A DNA stretch of 64,000 nt from Paenibacillus sp. FSL R5-0517 (lineage in GTDB: Bacteria > Bacillota > Bacilli > Paenibacillales > Paenibacillaceae): NCBI RefSeq assembly GCF_037974355.1, contig NZ_CP150235.1, positions 3,162,001 through 3,226,000 of the forward strand, given 5' to 3'. The notes under the pieces are model-generated. The model had not been told where the DNA came from and searched no databases. It saw only the letters and a program-made list of their open reading frames with translations. The position numbers and the translations under genes were made by a program. Shown piece after piece: positions 17,750 to 26,672 of this stretch (within the stretch, counting starts at the first letter, position 1; each line of letters opens with the position of its first letter).

Positions 17750-18058
17750 ATGAATCAGCGTTTTCGAATTACCCGGTCCATACAAGATAACAATGCGGAA
17801 CAATCCATCTCCCTGGAAGAGTGCAAACTTTACTTTGAATCGAAGCCCGAATTTACCTATTCACCGGTTCTTCATATTGTCGGAGCAGAGAGCACCATGT
17901 CCATCGATGGGGATTTTTTTATGTGGGATCTTGAGGGAACACAGATTGCTTTTCGTTTGTACATGGGCGATATCTATGTGGCTATTTCTAACGAGGCAAT
18001 TGTCCCCAAAATGATGGAGATTGCAACGGATCTGCGTGCAGATATTGTTGAAGGATAA
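17750..18058 (+). CDS. Hypothetical 102-residue cytoplasmic protein
   Basis: The ATG follows a GGTGGAGG box. The product is acidic, has no membrane segment or signal and ends in a predicted helix (PKMMEIATDLRADIVEG). The central block SIDGDFFMWDLEGTQIAFRLYMGDIYVAISNEAIV looks like alternating beta strands. I do not recognise the family. It lies between a divergent kinase and the lipase gene. Confidence 0.75.
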   Translation: MNQRFRITRSIQDNNAEQSISLEECKLYFESKPEFTYSPVLHIVGAESTMSIDGDFFMWDLEGTQIAFRLYMGDIYVAISNEAIVPKMMEIATDLRADIVEG

Positions 18059-18122
18059 ATAAAAGGCTGAGAATTAGATCTGGATAAAATGGAATCAAAT
18101 CGTTGTAGTGCGTTTGGATAAT

Positions 18123-18201
18123 CCTGTAAAAATGAGACTAAAGGTTCATTTATATTCCATATGTTAGCTTGTAATATATGGAATATAAATCATTTTACAG
18201 G
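18123..18201 (+). promoter_or_regulatory. Large nested inverted repeat in the lipase leader
   Basis: A perfect 15-bp inverted repeat (18148-18162 and 18176-18190, starting ATTTATATTC) is flanked by a second pair, CCTGTAAAAATGA (18123-18135) and TCATTTTACAGG (18190-18201), that differs by one bulged A. The outer right arm covers the first bases of the AGGAG ribosome site (18199-18203) of the lipase gene, so folding could hide it. The inner repeat could equally be a protein operator. Confidence 0.65.
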
Positions 18202-18213
18202 AGAGTGAATGAA

Positions 18214-18819
18214 GTGAAAAAGACTAAATTAATACTTGTTGTATTCATGAGCATGATTCTCGCCATATCGGTACCTGGGATGGGCTCAAGTTCAAAGGCT
18301 TCTGCAGCTACTGCACGTACACCCATTGTATTGGTACACGGACTGACCGGTTCAGATAGCAATTTTACAGCGATTGAGAGTTATTTGCGTAGCCAAGGGT
18401 GGACGAGAGATGAACTATTCGCGATTGACCTCCCTAGCAAACAAGGAAACCAATTATTGAACTCCGCAGCCATCAGTCGTTTTGTAGATGATGTACTGCA
18501 ACAAACAGGTCACACAAAAGTTAACATTGTAGCGCATAGCATGGGCGGAGCAAATAGTCTGTATTACATAATTAATCGTGACGGCGCTTCCAAAGTGGAC
18601 AAATTAATTACCCTGGGAGGGGCTAATCGATTGACCACTACTACAGCTCCGAGTGGAATAAAGGTGACTTCGATCTATTCCACCAGTGATACGATCGTGT
18701 CCCCGGCACTGTCCCGGTTGAACGGGGCGAACAACATTTCTGTTTCCCTTGTATCCCATATCGGTCTGTTGTTCAATTCACGGGTAAACGCCCTGATCAA
18801 AACCGCGTTGAACGAGTAG
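18214..18819 (+). CDS. lipA: Secreted small lipase/esterase, LipA (Bacillus lipase family I.4)
   Basis: The product is a minimal alpha/beta-hydrolase lipase of about 201 residues with a signal peptide (cleavage near SSKASA-ATA). The oxyanion region PIVLVHGLTG and the nucleophile elbow AHSMGG (Ser109) are present, where the Bacillus family has Ala in the first position of the pentapeptide. The acid TSDT and base SHIGL complete the triad. GTG at 18214 has AGGAG ten bases upstream; an ATG at 18178 is in frame but lies inside the leader inverted repeat. It would release fatty acids outside the cell. Confidence 0.92.
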   Translation: MKKTKLILVVFMSMILAISVPGMGSSSKASAATARTPIVLVHGLTGSDSNFTAIESYLRSQGWTRDELFAIDLPSKQGNQLLNSAAISRFVDDVLQQTGHTKVNIVAHSMGGANSLYYIINRDGASKVDKLITLGGANRLTTTTAPSGIKVTSIYSTSDTIVSPALSRLNGANNISVSLVSHIGLLFNSRVNALIKTALNE

Positions 18820-18871
18820 CTAAATTGGTAATAGTGGCATGCTTTCATAATATACTGAATGATTGATTTGA

Positions 18872-18906
18872 ACACGACTGACCATTCATGGTTAGTCGTG
18901 TTTTTC
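18872..18906 (+). terminator. Intrinsic terminator of the lipase gene
   Basis: ACACGACTGACCAT (18872-18885) and ATGGTTAGTCGTGT (18888-18901) form a perfect 14-bp stem with a T run. Confidence 0.9.
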
Positions 18907-19012
18907 GTATTATCCGAAATAGCTCGCTGAGGTAAGATTCAAAAATAGCTACATCCGTTCTATAATTAGAAATCAGAATGAAAAATGGAACAAGCTAAAG
19001 GAGTCTGGATTC

Positions 19013-20011
19013 ATGCAATCTCAACCGAATGATCGAATTAAAGTTCACCCAGGCTTTTGGGCCGGATTATATCAATTGGGAATTGGTGCAGAAGACATCG
19101 CTCGGACAGCACAACTATCTCTCGAAACAATAAATAAACCTGTAGTGACCCAATCTCAGTACTTTGCAATCTGGCAGGCTTACTCTGATCTCATAGGGGA
19201 CACCGCCGAGGGCATCATCAAACTTGCAACCGGATATGAGATATCCAAGTATCCTCCGCCTGTGCTGGCGATGTACCATGCTCGTGATTATCGTGATGCG
19301 TTGAATCGAATGGTCCGTTACAAGCAAATGTGTCCTCCCGAGAGTTTGCAGATTACCGAAGCAGGGGAGGAATGTATCATTGAACTCGAATGGTTACATA
19401 AGGAGCTAACAGGTCCGCCATTATTGGTCGGTATTACGCTGGCATTTCTGCTTGAACTTGGACGTAGGGGTACAGGCCAGCCTTTGATGGCCAAAAGGGT
19501 CGAGTTCTCCCAACCGATGGGCAACGTATATACGCTTGAAGCTTACTTTGGCTGCCGAGTTGAGACGAACTCCAACTATAATCGGCTGACGCTGGAGCGA
19601 AGAGATCTGAGTCTTGCATTTCTCTCGTATAACGAGGAGTTACTGGAGATTCTGACCCCGGCTCTGGATCGGTCGCTGAACGAACAGAAGAACAGTCATT
19701 CCATTACTGAAGTGGTCAAATGGATCTTGCAACGCAACCTCACAGGAAAGCGCCCTGACATCCAGGCGGTCGCCAAAGAACTTCGTATGAGTGATCGTAC
19801 CTTGCAACGGCGACTGACGGAAGAAAATACAAACTTCAAGCAATTATTAACCGAAGCCAGACGTGAGCAGGCCAGGGAGTACCTGGCAGATCCTTCGCTC
19901 GATATCAAAGAGGTCGCATTCCTGGTTGGATATGAAGACCAGAATTCGTTCTATCGTGCGTTTCGGAGCTGGGAAGGAGATACGCCATCGAATTGGCGTG
20001 TCAGGCATTAA
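19013..20011 (+). CDS. AraC-family regulator, OruR/ArgR-like N-terminal domain
   Basis: This 332-residue regulator has a long N-terminal sensor of the arabinose-binding-like type found in OruR-like AraC proteins and a C-terminal DNA-binding domain (IQAVAKELRMSDRTLQRRLTEENTNFKQLL, then DIKEVAFLVGYEDQNSFYRAFRSWEGDTPSNWR). AAAGGAG precedes the ATG. It is followed by a short-chain dehydrogenase 130 bases downstream in the same direction, a common pairing, so that gene is its likely target. Confidence 0.9.
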   Translation: MQSQPNDRIKVHPGFWAGLYQLGIGAEDIARTAQLSLETINKPVVTQSQYFAIWQAYSDLIGDTAEGIIKLATGYEISKYPPPVLAMYHARDYRDALNRMVRYKQMCPPESLQITEAGEECIIELEWLHKELTGPPLLVGITLAFLLELGRRGTGQPLMAKRVEFSQPMGNVYTLEAYFGCRVETNSNYNRLTLERRDLSLAFLSYNEELLEILTPALDRSLNEQKNSHSITEVVKWILQRNLTGKRPDIQAVAKELRMSDRTLQRRLTEENTNFKQLLTEARREQAREYLADPSLDIKEVAFLVGYEDQNSFYRAFRSWEGDTPSNWRVRH

Positions 20012-20140
20012 CTCTGGCGCAAGATGCTAGTTACTGAGCCCTTCAGACTGCGTAATATTATAACTATCCAGTGCATGAAGCTGTTGATAATGTTCAAAAA
20101 TAGCTGCCGGATAGTTGTAATCATGAAGGAGAAATGCAGG

Positions 20141-20935
20141 ATGGATATGGGACTAAAAGAGAAAACAGCCTTAGTTACAGGATCAACAAAAGGAATTGGT
20201 AAGGCGATTGCCATGGAACTTGCCCAAGAAGGTGTTCATGTGCTGATTAATGGACGCAATGATGAAGAGGTGGAACATACCGTTCGTGAAATCAAGACCA
20301 CTTTTCCAGACACCTCTCCGCAGAAGGCCACGGCTGATCTTGTAGATCAAGCGCAACGCCAATTTTTATTTGAGAAATTTCCCGAAGTTGATATATTAAT
20401 CAATAGCATGGGCATATATGAGATCATGAAATATGAAGAATTGAATGATGAAGTGTGGGAGAGATATTTCCGTATTAATGTGTTGGCTGCCAATGGCTTG
20501 TCTCAATTTTATTTACCTAAAATGATGAAGAACAATGACGGGCGCATTATTTTCATCGCAAGTGAAGAAGCCCTAATGCCCTCAGGCCAGATGCCCCAGT
20601 ATTGCATGACCAAGTCAATGCTACTGTCATTATCCAAAAGTTTGTCCAAACTGACAGCAGGCACCGACGTTACGATTAATACGATCCTGCCAGGCCCAAC
20701 ACTGTCCGAAAACGTACGGGAAATCATTGAGGGCATATACCCAGATGAGACGTTGACTTTCGAGGAAAAAGAGAAAGACTTTATGATAAAAAATCTGCCT
20801 CAGTCTGAATTACAGCGCTTCATCAAACCAAGTGAAATAGGCAGACTCGCCGCTTTTGTATGCAGCCCGTATGCATCAGCTTTTCGAGGCTCTCCCATCC
20901 GTATGGACGGGGGCATGGTACCCACCATATTCTAA
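20141..20935 (+). CDS. Short-chain dehydrogenase/reductase (SDR)
   Basis: The 264-residue classical SDR has the cofactor motif TGSTKGIG (residues 14-21), an active-site Ser in IASEEA and YxxxK as YCMTK. The NNAG-type motif is altered to NSMG. The C-terminal RGSPIRMDGGMVPTIF is a typical SDR end. The frame extends back to 20024, but AAGGAG at 20127-20132 marks the ATG at 20141. It sits behind an AraC regulator and is probably induced by it. The substrate is unknown. Confidence 0.9.
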   Translation: MDMGLKEKTALVTGSTKGIGKAIAMELAQEGVHVLINGRNDEEVEHTVREIKTTFPDTSPQKATADLVDQAQRQFLFEKFPEVDILINSMGIYEIMKYEELNDEVWERYFRINVLAANGLSQFYLPKMMKNNDGRIIFIASEEALMPSGQMPQYCMTKSMLLSLSKSLSKLTAGTDVTINTILPGPTLSENVREIIEGIYPDETLTFEEKEKDFMIKNLPQSELQRFIKPSEIGRLAAFVCSPYASAFRGSPIRMDGGMVPTIF

Positions 20936-20968
20936 AATTGTTCAGGATACAGCATAAGTAACGATAAG

Positions 20969-20995
20969 AAGTCGCCAGTATTGGCGACTTTTTTA
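20969..20995 (+). terminator. Intrinsic terminator, GTCGCC family
   Basis: AAGTCGCCA (20969-20977) pairs perfectly with TGGCGACTT (20982-20990), followed by six T residues. Confidence 0.9.
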
Positions 20996-20997
20996 AT

Positions 20998-21342
20998 GCC
21001 CATGTTAAAGATCGTTGTTGATATTTGCTTACACAAATGTTCTATAATGGAGTCATCAATCTACGAGGAAAGGTTGGAGCGTAAATGATTATAAGAAAAG
21101 CAATATTAATGGAATAGTGTTGACGATGTTCTAGGAAATTTATAACCACACGTCAATATGATAAAAGATACTATTTAGCTTTGAAGACGTTTGTTTTGAA
21201 AAGAGGTACGGTATTTTATACATAAGACCTATGCGAGGAGGGGTATCAAGTTTATAATACAGGTATGATTTACCGAAAACGGTTTCTATGATTTGGAAAC
21301 GATTACTTCTATTATACAGATGAATTCAGAGGAGACAAAATT
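20998..21342 (+). other. Intergenic region with a 10-codon frame and operator-like sites
   Basis: These 345 bases hold a -10-like TATAAT at 21043-21048, a GGAG box and an ATG at 21085 opening a 10-codon frame (MIIRKAILME, stop 21115-21117) that resembles the first residues of a GNAT acetyltransferase. No longer coding frame is visible after it. Two cre/LacI-operator-like sites stand close to the next gene. The region may be a leader or the remains of a lost gene. Confidence 0.4.
21274..21307 (+). promoter_or_regulatory. Two cre/LacI-operator-like sites before the GH2 gene
   Basis: CGAAAACGGTTTCT (21274-21287) and TGGAAACGATTACT (21294-21307) each match 12 of 14 positions of the CcpA consensus. 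They lie 36-70 bases before the start codon, as expected for catabolite or LacI-type repression of a glycosidase. Confidence 0.45.
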
Positions 21343-24162
21343 ATGATAGCTGCATTAAATCTGGAAGGTGTCTGGAAACTTCAACTCGATGAACATAAAG
21401 TGGAGAATGGTCTGAATTTCTCAGACGTTATTACTTTACCTAATACAACTTCTCATGCGGGCAAAGGCAAGAAAAATGAACAGGTGTTAATCGGTGCGCT
21501 GACGGATGAGTATTTGTTTGAAGGATATGCCTGGTTTTCACGTGAGATTGATATTCCCGAACATTTGGCGAATAAACGTTGCTTCTTGCACCTGGAACGA
21601 ACACGAGTAACCACAGTTTGGATTGATGGGGTGGAATGGGGCACGCAAAACAGTCTAAATACACCTCATCGTTACGAGTTGGAGGCAGGGTTAACGGCTG
21701 GGATACATACGATCACGATTCGAGTGGACAATACCAATTATCCAACCAAAGGCGGGCATCTTACATCTGAAGATACGCAGACCAATTGGAACGGGATTAC
21801 CGGGAAGATGGAACTTCAATTTTTTGAGCGTGTATTTCTGGATAATGTGCAGGTCTACCCTGATCTTGCGAATCGGTCTTTTGAGATTAAAGGAGCACTT
21901 GTCGGTGAGCTGAGAGGAGTACATATCGTCATATCCGCTGTTGCTGTCAGTGCAGATCCGGTTCATACGACGAAGGAACAGAGTTTCATTCCGGATTCGC
22001 AGGAGATTGGGCTGACATATAAGATTGGCGAAGATGTCATGTTATGGAGTGATGATGAGCCTAATCTGTATCAACTTCACATTCAACTGCAAGACGAGAA
22101 CGGGGAAATACTGGACTCCACCGAAGTATGGACAGGTTTACGGGAATTCCGGGCAGCTGGGGACAAATTCACGATTAATGGTCGCAAAACGTTTCTTCGT
22201 GGCAAACATGACGGGCTGATCTTTCCGCTCACGGGATATGCGCCAACCGATGTGGATGAATGGGTTCGCATTCTCGAGATCTCCAAGTCTTACGGCATTA
22301 ATCACTACCGTTTCCATACCTGTTGTCCTCCAGAGGCTGCTTTCATTGCGGCTGATCTGCTCGGCATCTATATGGAACCTGAGCTTCCGTTCTGGGGAAC
22401 CATTACGGACGAATCCTCGGATGCACACAATCAAGTAGAGCAGGATTACTTGATCAGCGAGGGGTTTGCGATGCTGCAAGCTTTTGGTAATCATCCTTCG
22501 TTTGTCATGATGTCCTTGGGAAATGAACTTTGGGGCAGCAAGGACAGATTGAATTCAATTCTGAAAGCATACAAAGCATATGATCATCGTCACCTATATA
22601 CCGAAGGCTCCAACAACTTTCAGTTTGTACCGGACATTCTGGAAGAAAGTGAATTCTTTTGTGGGGTTCGATTCTCGAAAGAGCGTCTGTTCAGAGGTTC
22701 GTATGCCATGTGTGATGCGCCGCTAGGACATGTACAGACCGACTTGCCCAACACATTGAAGGATTATGATTCGAACATTGTACCTGAGCAAGGTAGTGAT
22801 GCTGGCCCAGCTGCTCAAACGGGGGACAAAGAGATTCAGATTCAATATGGCACAGGTTCCAAAACGGTGCAGGCTGAAGCCGGAAGTGATCAACTCGTCT
22901 CACATGTACCGATCATCTCGCATGAAATTGGACAGTATGCCACATTTCCGAATTTTGAGGAGATCAGCAAGTATACAGGCTCTCTTAAAGCCAAAAACTT
23001 CGAAGTGTTCAGAGAGCGTCTGGAAGCCAAAGGATTGGGACATCTGGCAGAAGCCTACTTCAGGGCCTCTGGCAAGCTTGCAGTCGCCTGTTACAAAGAA
23101 GAATTGGAAGCGGCTTTTCGTTCGCAGCAACTAGCAGGTTTCCAACTGCTGGATCTCCAGGATTTCAGTGGTCAGGGAACAGCGCTGGTAGGTGTACTGG
23201 ACGCATTCATGGATTCCAAAGGCATGATTACACCTGAAGAGTGGAGAACGTTCTGTTCCGATGCGGTGTTGCTCGCGAGATTTCCTAAATATAATTATCG
23301 AGCTGGTGAATTATTCGAAGCGCGTATTGAACTAAGTTACTTCCGGAGACAAGTGTTGGATGGACTTCAACTGAAGTGGGAGCTACTAAGCGAGCAGCAA
23401 CAAGACGGCATCCTTCTAGAAGGGAGAGCTGACCTACCAGCGTTGAATGGAGAACATTATGTGAGTATCACGGATCTTAGCATTCGTATTCCTGAAGTCT
23501 CCAATATGACCAAAGTGGAGCTTAGAATGTCCATTCCGGGCACGGATATCCGTAAGTCTTATGACTTGTGGATCTACCCCGGGCAAGTCGAAGTGGATCT
23601 GAGCGGTCTTAACCTCTTTACCGAACTTTCGGAACAAGCGCTGGGTCTGCTTGAAAACGGGGAGGATATTCTACTATTCCCGAATCCTGATCAGATTCAA
23701 CACGCGATCCAAGGTTTCTACAGCACCGACTTTTGGTCTTACCCTATGTTCCGATCAATATCGGAGAATATGAAAAGAGAAGTTCCTGTGGGCACAATGG
23801 GCTTGTTAATTCAACAGGATCATCCGGTCTTCGAACATTTTGTCACAGAGGAGCACTCAACCTATCCGTGGTGGAGCATCGTTTCTGAATCGTCATCCAT
23901 CATTCTGGATGAGCTGAATAAGGAGCTGCGGCCAATCGTGCAGACCATCGATAATTTTGAACGAAACCACAAGCTCGGCCTGTTGATGGAGTGTTGGGTC
24001 GGGAAGGGTAGAGTGCTGATGGGAGCGCTGAATCTGGAGCGTCTGATGACTACATTGGAGGGCAGACAGTTGTTATACAGCTTCCAGCGCTATGTACTAA
24101 GTCCGGCCTACCAGCCAGCTGCCCGCCTGGAAGTCGAGGAACTTCGCAAGTTGTTTAACTAA
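21343..24162 (+). CDS. Family 2 glycoside hydrolase (beta-galactosidase/glucuronidase-like)
   Basis: The 939-residue intracellular enzyme has the GH2 order: an N-terminal jelly-roll sugar-binding domain (WFSREIDIPEHLANKRCFLHLE), an Ig-like domain and a catalytic barrel. The acid/base is Glu395 in SLGNELWG and the probable nucleophile is Glu528 in SHEIGQY. There is no signal peptide, so it acts on imported oligosaccharides. The C-terminal 300 residues form extra beta domains. A GAGGAGAC box precedes the ATG. The sugar specificity is not readable. The subfamily differs from LacZ, whose nucleophile loop is EYAH-like. Confidence 0.9.
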   Translation: MIAALNLEGVWKLQLDEHKVENGLNFSDVITLPNTTSHAGKGKKNEQVLIGALTDEYLFEGYAWFSREIDIPEHLANKRCFLHLERTRVTTVWIDGVEWGTQNSLNTPHRYELEAGLTAGIHTITIRVDNTNYPTKGGHLTSEDTQTNWNGITGKMELQFFERVFLDNVQVYPDLANRSFEIKGALVGELRGVHIVISAVAVSADPVHTTKEQSFIPDSQEIGLTYKIGEDVMLWSDDEPNLYQLHIQLQDENGEILDSTEVWTGLREFRAAGDKFTINGRKTFLRGKHDGLIFPLTGYAPTDVDEWVRILEISKSYGINHYRFHTCCPPEAAFIAADLLGIYMEPELPFWGTITDESSDAHNQVEQDYLISEGFAMLQAFGNHPSFVMMSLGNELWGSKDRLNSILKAYKAYDHRHLYTEGSNNFQFVPDILEESEFFCGVRFSKERLFRGSYAMCDAPLGHVQTDLPNTLKDYDSNIVPEQGSDAGPAAQTGDKEIQIQYGTGSKTVQAEAGSDQLVSHVPIISHEIGQYATFPNFEEISKYTGSLKAKNFEVFRERLEAKGLGHLAEAYFRASGKLAVACYKEELEAAFRSQQLAGFQLLDLQDFSGQGTALVGVLDAFMDSKGMITPEEWRTFCSDAVLLARFPKYNYRAGELFEARIELSYFRRQVLDGLQLKWELLSEQQQDGILLEGRADLPALNGEHYVSITDLSIRIPEVSNMTKVELRMSIPGTDIRKSYDLWIYPGQVEVDLSGLNLFTELSEQALGLLENGEDILLFPNPDQIQHAIQGFYSTDFWSYPMFRSISENMKREVPVGTMGLLIQQDHPVFEHFVTEEHSTYPWWSIVSESSSIILDELNKELRPIVQTIDNFERNHKLGLLMECWVGKGRVLMGALNLERLMTTLEGRQLLYSFQRYVLSPAYQPAARLEVEELRKLFN

Positions 24163-24207
24163 GATATAGGGAGAAGAAGTGTCAGGTTTCCCTTAATTAT
24201 GCCAATG

Positions 24208-24233
24208 AGCCCCTTCCGCGAATGGAAGGGGCT
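24208..24233. terminator. Hairpin between convergent genes
   Basis: AGCCCCTTCC (24208-24217) and GGAAGGGGCT (24224-24233) form a perfect 10-bp stem, but no T run follows on either strand, so termination is likely weak or Rho-aided. Confidence 0.5.
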
Positions 24234-24268
24234 ATAAGACACGCAGATTGAATCGGTTCATTCTCCCA

Positions 24269-25642
24269 TTAAACGTTAGATGAACCTGCACTTTTTAGGA
24301 TTACATTCCAATCTTCTTCTTCAAAAAGTATGTTGTCTTTCTCCTCTGTTACTCCGATCCGGACCTCAAGGATCACCATCCTGGTTTCAGCCAGAATAGA
24401 AAAGAGACTCTCCTTGGTAATCGCGAACTGATTGCCCATGCTCACTTGCATGACCTTTCTGTTGACAAGCACTTGCCCACTGCCTGCAAGCACGGTCCAT
24501 GCTCTACACCCAGTTCTATGCCAGTTCAACCCGATATGTTTGCCCGGTAGAACCGTTATGTTTAATGTGGTTACTGTTGCACTCTCATCTTCTAACGAAC
24601 TTTCAATGACACGATAACTGCCCCAGGTTGCTTCGCCATACATCGGTTTTAGTGGCAAGCTACCCAATTGCGCTTTAATTTCATTTGAATTATTTTTGTT
24701 GGCAATGAGAATGCCATCCGGACTTGCGGCAGCGATAATACCTGGCACACCCATGACTTGGATGGGGTAGGGAAGCTCGTTAATAATATAGGAATCGGAG
24801 GAAGAACCCGAGATTCCACCGTGTCCGATTACATGGGTATCTAACTGGGAGCACAGCGTATCCCAGCTTCCGATATCCTGCCACACTCCCTTATAAGGCA
24901 GGACTACGGCCCGCTGTGCCTTTTCTGCAACATGCTTGTCAAAACTGCGTTCAGGCAACGCTTCATACAGGGACGACAATTGATCATAATGAACCGGAAG
25001 CCCCATTTTTTTAATATGGGATATCATAAACGTGACGGTGAATGCGTACACACCGCAGTTCCATAGTGCCCCACGTTGTAGCAGAGTTTCAGCAATGGTG
25101 GTTTCGGGTTTTTCTATAAATTGTGTTATGGGCGCATAAGCATTACGTTCTTCCCCACCCGGCAGGATGTATCCATACTGTTCTGAAGCATGTGTAGGCC
25201 TTGTCCCAATTAAAGCGATATCGGCTTGAGAATGTTTCAATATATCCGGCAGTAATTGGAAGTTGCTGAAAAAATCTTCACCTGCGAACACATCAGCTGG
25301 AGCGATACAGATTACATCGTCATCTTTGGCCATTCGGAAGGATTGCAGATATAACGTCGCTAAGGCAGCCGCAGTAAAAGTGCCTCTTTTATAAGGTTCC
25401 CCAATGACTGGTATTTTGCCTTGAGTATGTCGTGCCGTAATATTAGCCTGATCCTGATGTGAAATAATGAGTGTTGAATCTGTTAGGGATGAACTGCCAA
25501 GCTGACGGCATACTCTGCTGATCATGGATTCCCTACCTCCAGCGGGTGATGGAAGTATATCTATGAACAGCTTGGAGCGAAGCTCATTGGATAAAGGCCA
25601 GAGCCTTTTGCCAGAGCCGCCGCACAGCAATACGATATGCAT
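24269..25642 (-). CDS. Mannose-1-phosphate guanylyltransferase-like sugar nucleotidyltransferase with C-terminal cupin
   Basis: The 457-residue protein has the ManC/AlgA layout: an N-terminal nucleotidyltransferase (LLCGGSGKRLWPLSNELRSKLF, FIEKPE) and a C-terminal type II phosphomannose-isomerase-like cupin. Two features are unusual: the pyrophosphorylase signature has GSGKRLWPLS-ELRSKLF where GTRLWPLS-x-x-PKQF is usual, and the cupin reads LNWHRTGCRAWTVLAGSG, lacking the QxHxHRxExW metal site. It probably makes GDP-mannose or a related sugar nucleotide without isomerase activity. It follows the glycosyltransferase by 17 bases with AAGGAGG. Confidence 0.82.
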   Translation of the reverse strand: MHIVLLCGGSGKRLWPLSNELRSKLFIDILPSPAGGRESMISRVCRQLGSSSLTDSTLIISHQDQANITARHTQGKIPVIGEPYKRGTFTAAALATLYLQSFRMAKDDDVICIAPADVFAGEDFFSNFQLLPDILKHSQADIALIGTRPTHASEQYGYILPGGEERNAYAPITQFIEKPETTIAETLLQRGALWNCGVYAFTVTFMISHIKKMGLPVHYDQLSSLYEALPERSFDKHVAEKAQRAVVLPYKGVWQDIGSWDTLCSQLDTHVIGHGGISGSSSDSYIINELPYPIQVMGVPGIIAAASPDGILIANKNNSNEIKAQLGSLPLKPMYGEATWGSYRVIESSLEDESATVTTLNITVLPGKHIGLNWHRTGCRAWTVLAGSGQVLVNRKVMQVSMGNQFAITKESLFSILAETRMVILEVRIGVTEEKDNILFEEEDWNVILKSAGSSNV

Positions 25643-25659
25643 GGGCTTCCTCCTTACGC

Positions 25660-26469
25660 TCAGGGAGCTTTACTATAGATTTTCCGTTTATGAAAGGAAA
25701 GAGAACGGTATTTAAGAGCCAGATTACGGATTTGTTGCTCTTTTAACGAAGAAGCGTTCACATTCAGACTTTTATTCATGGAACTTCTAAGGGCCATGCT
25801 GCCAGGGTTTTTCGTATACATAAAATTGGCATACGTTTCATACTCGGAGAAACCAAACTGCTTTTTCTTATTGATATTGGAGATGATCGCTTTGTACCAT
25901 GGCAGCTTATGAACATCTTCAATTTTCTGTTTTAAGGCAGCGAGTTTCGATTTGTCGAACAGCATATAATGGGTGACAAAAGAGCGGGGACGTGGAGCTT
26001 TCATGCCTAACAACTTGCGGTAGGTATTGAAATATTCCGGCTGGCTCCAGTCACGGCAGTAAAAGACGGTTTTGCCTTCTACAAGAAATGTATGAGGCTT
26101 AATCATTACGGTATCCGCATCCATGACTAAAAAGTGCTTTGCCTTCACAATGGAATCTCCGTTCATTTTGAGCAGCTGCTGATATAACCAGCCTGACCGA
26201 TTCCATCGGGAGGACTGGTAGTGTATCTCGTCTTTGGTTAGAGGCAGGACGGATCGCTCATTAACAAAAATGCAGTTTTTAAGGGAACAAAGTTTTCTGA
26301 TTTTGGAGCTGACCGGAGAAACAATATATATGCTTCCGATGGGATGCTTCACGTAACGGCGAATGTTATCAATGACGTGGGGAAGAGTAGCCAGATCTTT
26401 CTCGATCGCTGGTATAAGAACATCAATCTTGGGCGCAGCATTTAACTGCATTCCACGCTGAACGGACAT
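25660..26469 (-). CDS. Glycosyltransferase-like protein, DUF6492 type
   Basis: The 269-residue protein has a GT-A-like N-terminus (IDVLIPAIEKDLATLPHVIDNIRRYV) and a DxD-type metal site in FLVMDADTVMI, followed by FVTHYMLFDKSKL and GFSEYETYANFM. This pattern fits the DUF6492 group of predicted surface-glycan glycosyltransferases. A GTG at 26487 is in frame, but AAGGAG eight bases before the ATG at 26469 decides the start. It is the first gene of a two-gene operon with the ManC-like enzyme and is divergent from an ATP-grasp gene. Confidence 0.72.
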   Translation of the reverse strand: MSVQRGMQLNAAPKIDVLIPAIEKDLATLPHVIDNIRRYVKHPIGSIYIVSPVSSKIRKLCSLKNCIFVNERSVLPLTKDEIHYQSSRWNRSGWLYQQLLKMNGDSIVKAKHFLVMDADTVMIKPHTFLVEGKTVFYCRDWSQPEYFNTYRKLLGMKAPRPRSFVTHYMLFDKSKLAALKQKIEDVHKLPWYKAIISNINKKKQFGFSEYETYANFMYTKNPGSMALRSSMNKSLNVNASSLKEQQIRNLALKYRSLSFHKRKIYSKAP

Positions 26470-26672
26470 CTTCTCAACTCCTTGCACATATCGTTATGAC
26501 TTCTTCCATGGTATGTGTGCAAAAGTGGTTTGGTCAGGGCATGTGCTAATATACATTTTTTACGAATAGGGGCTCTTGTAGAGGGTTCCTATATCGGTAT
26601 GACATATAATGCATGCAGGATCTTGATCAAACAGCAGGCTTTGATGCGGCTGCTGAAGGAAGAATGTACGAC

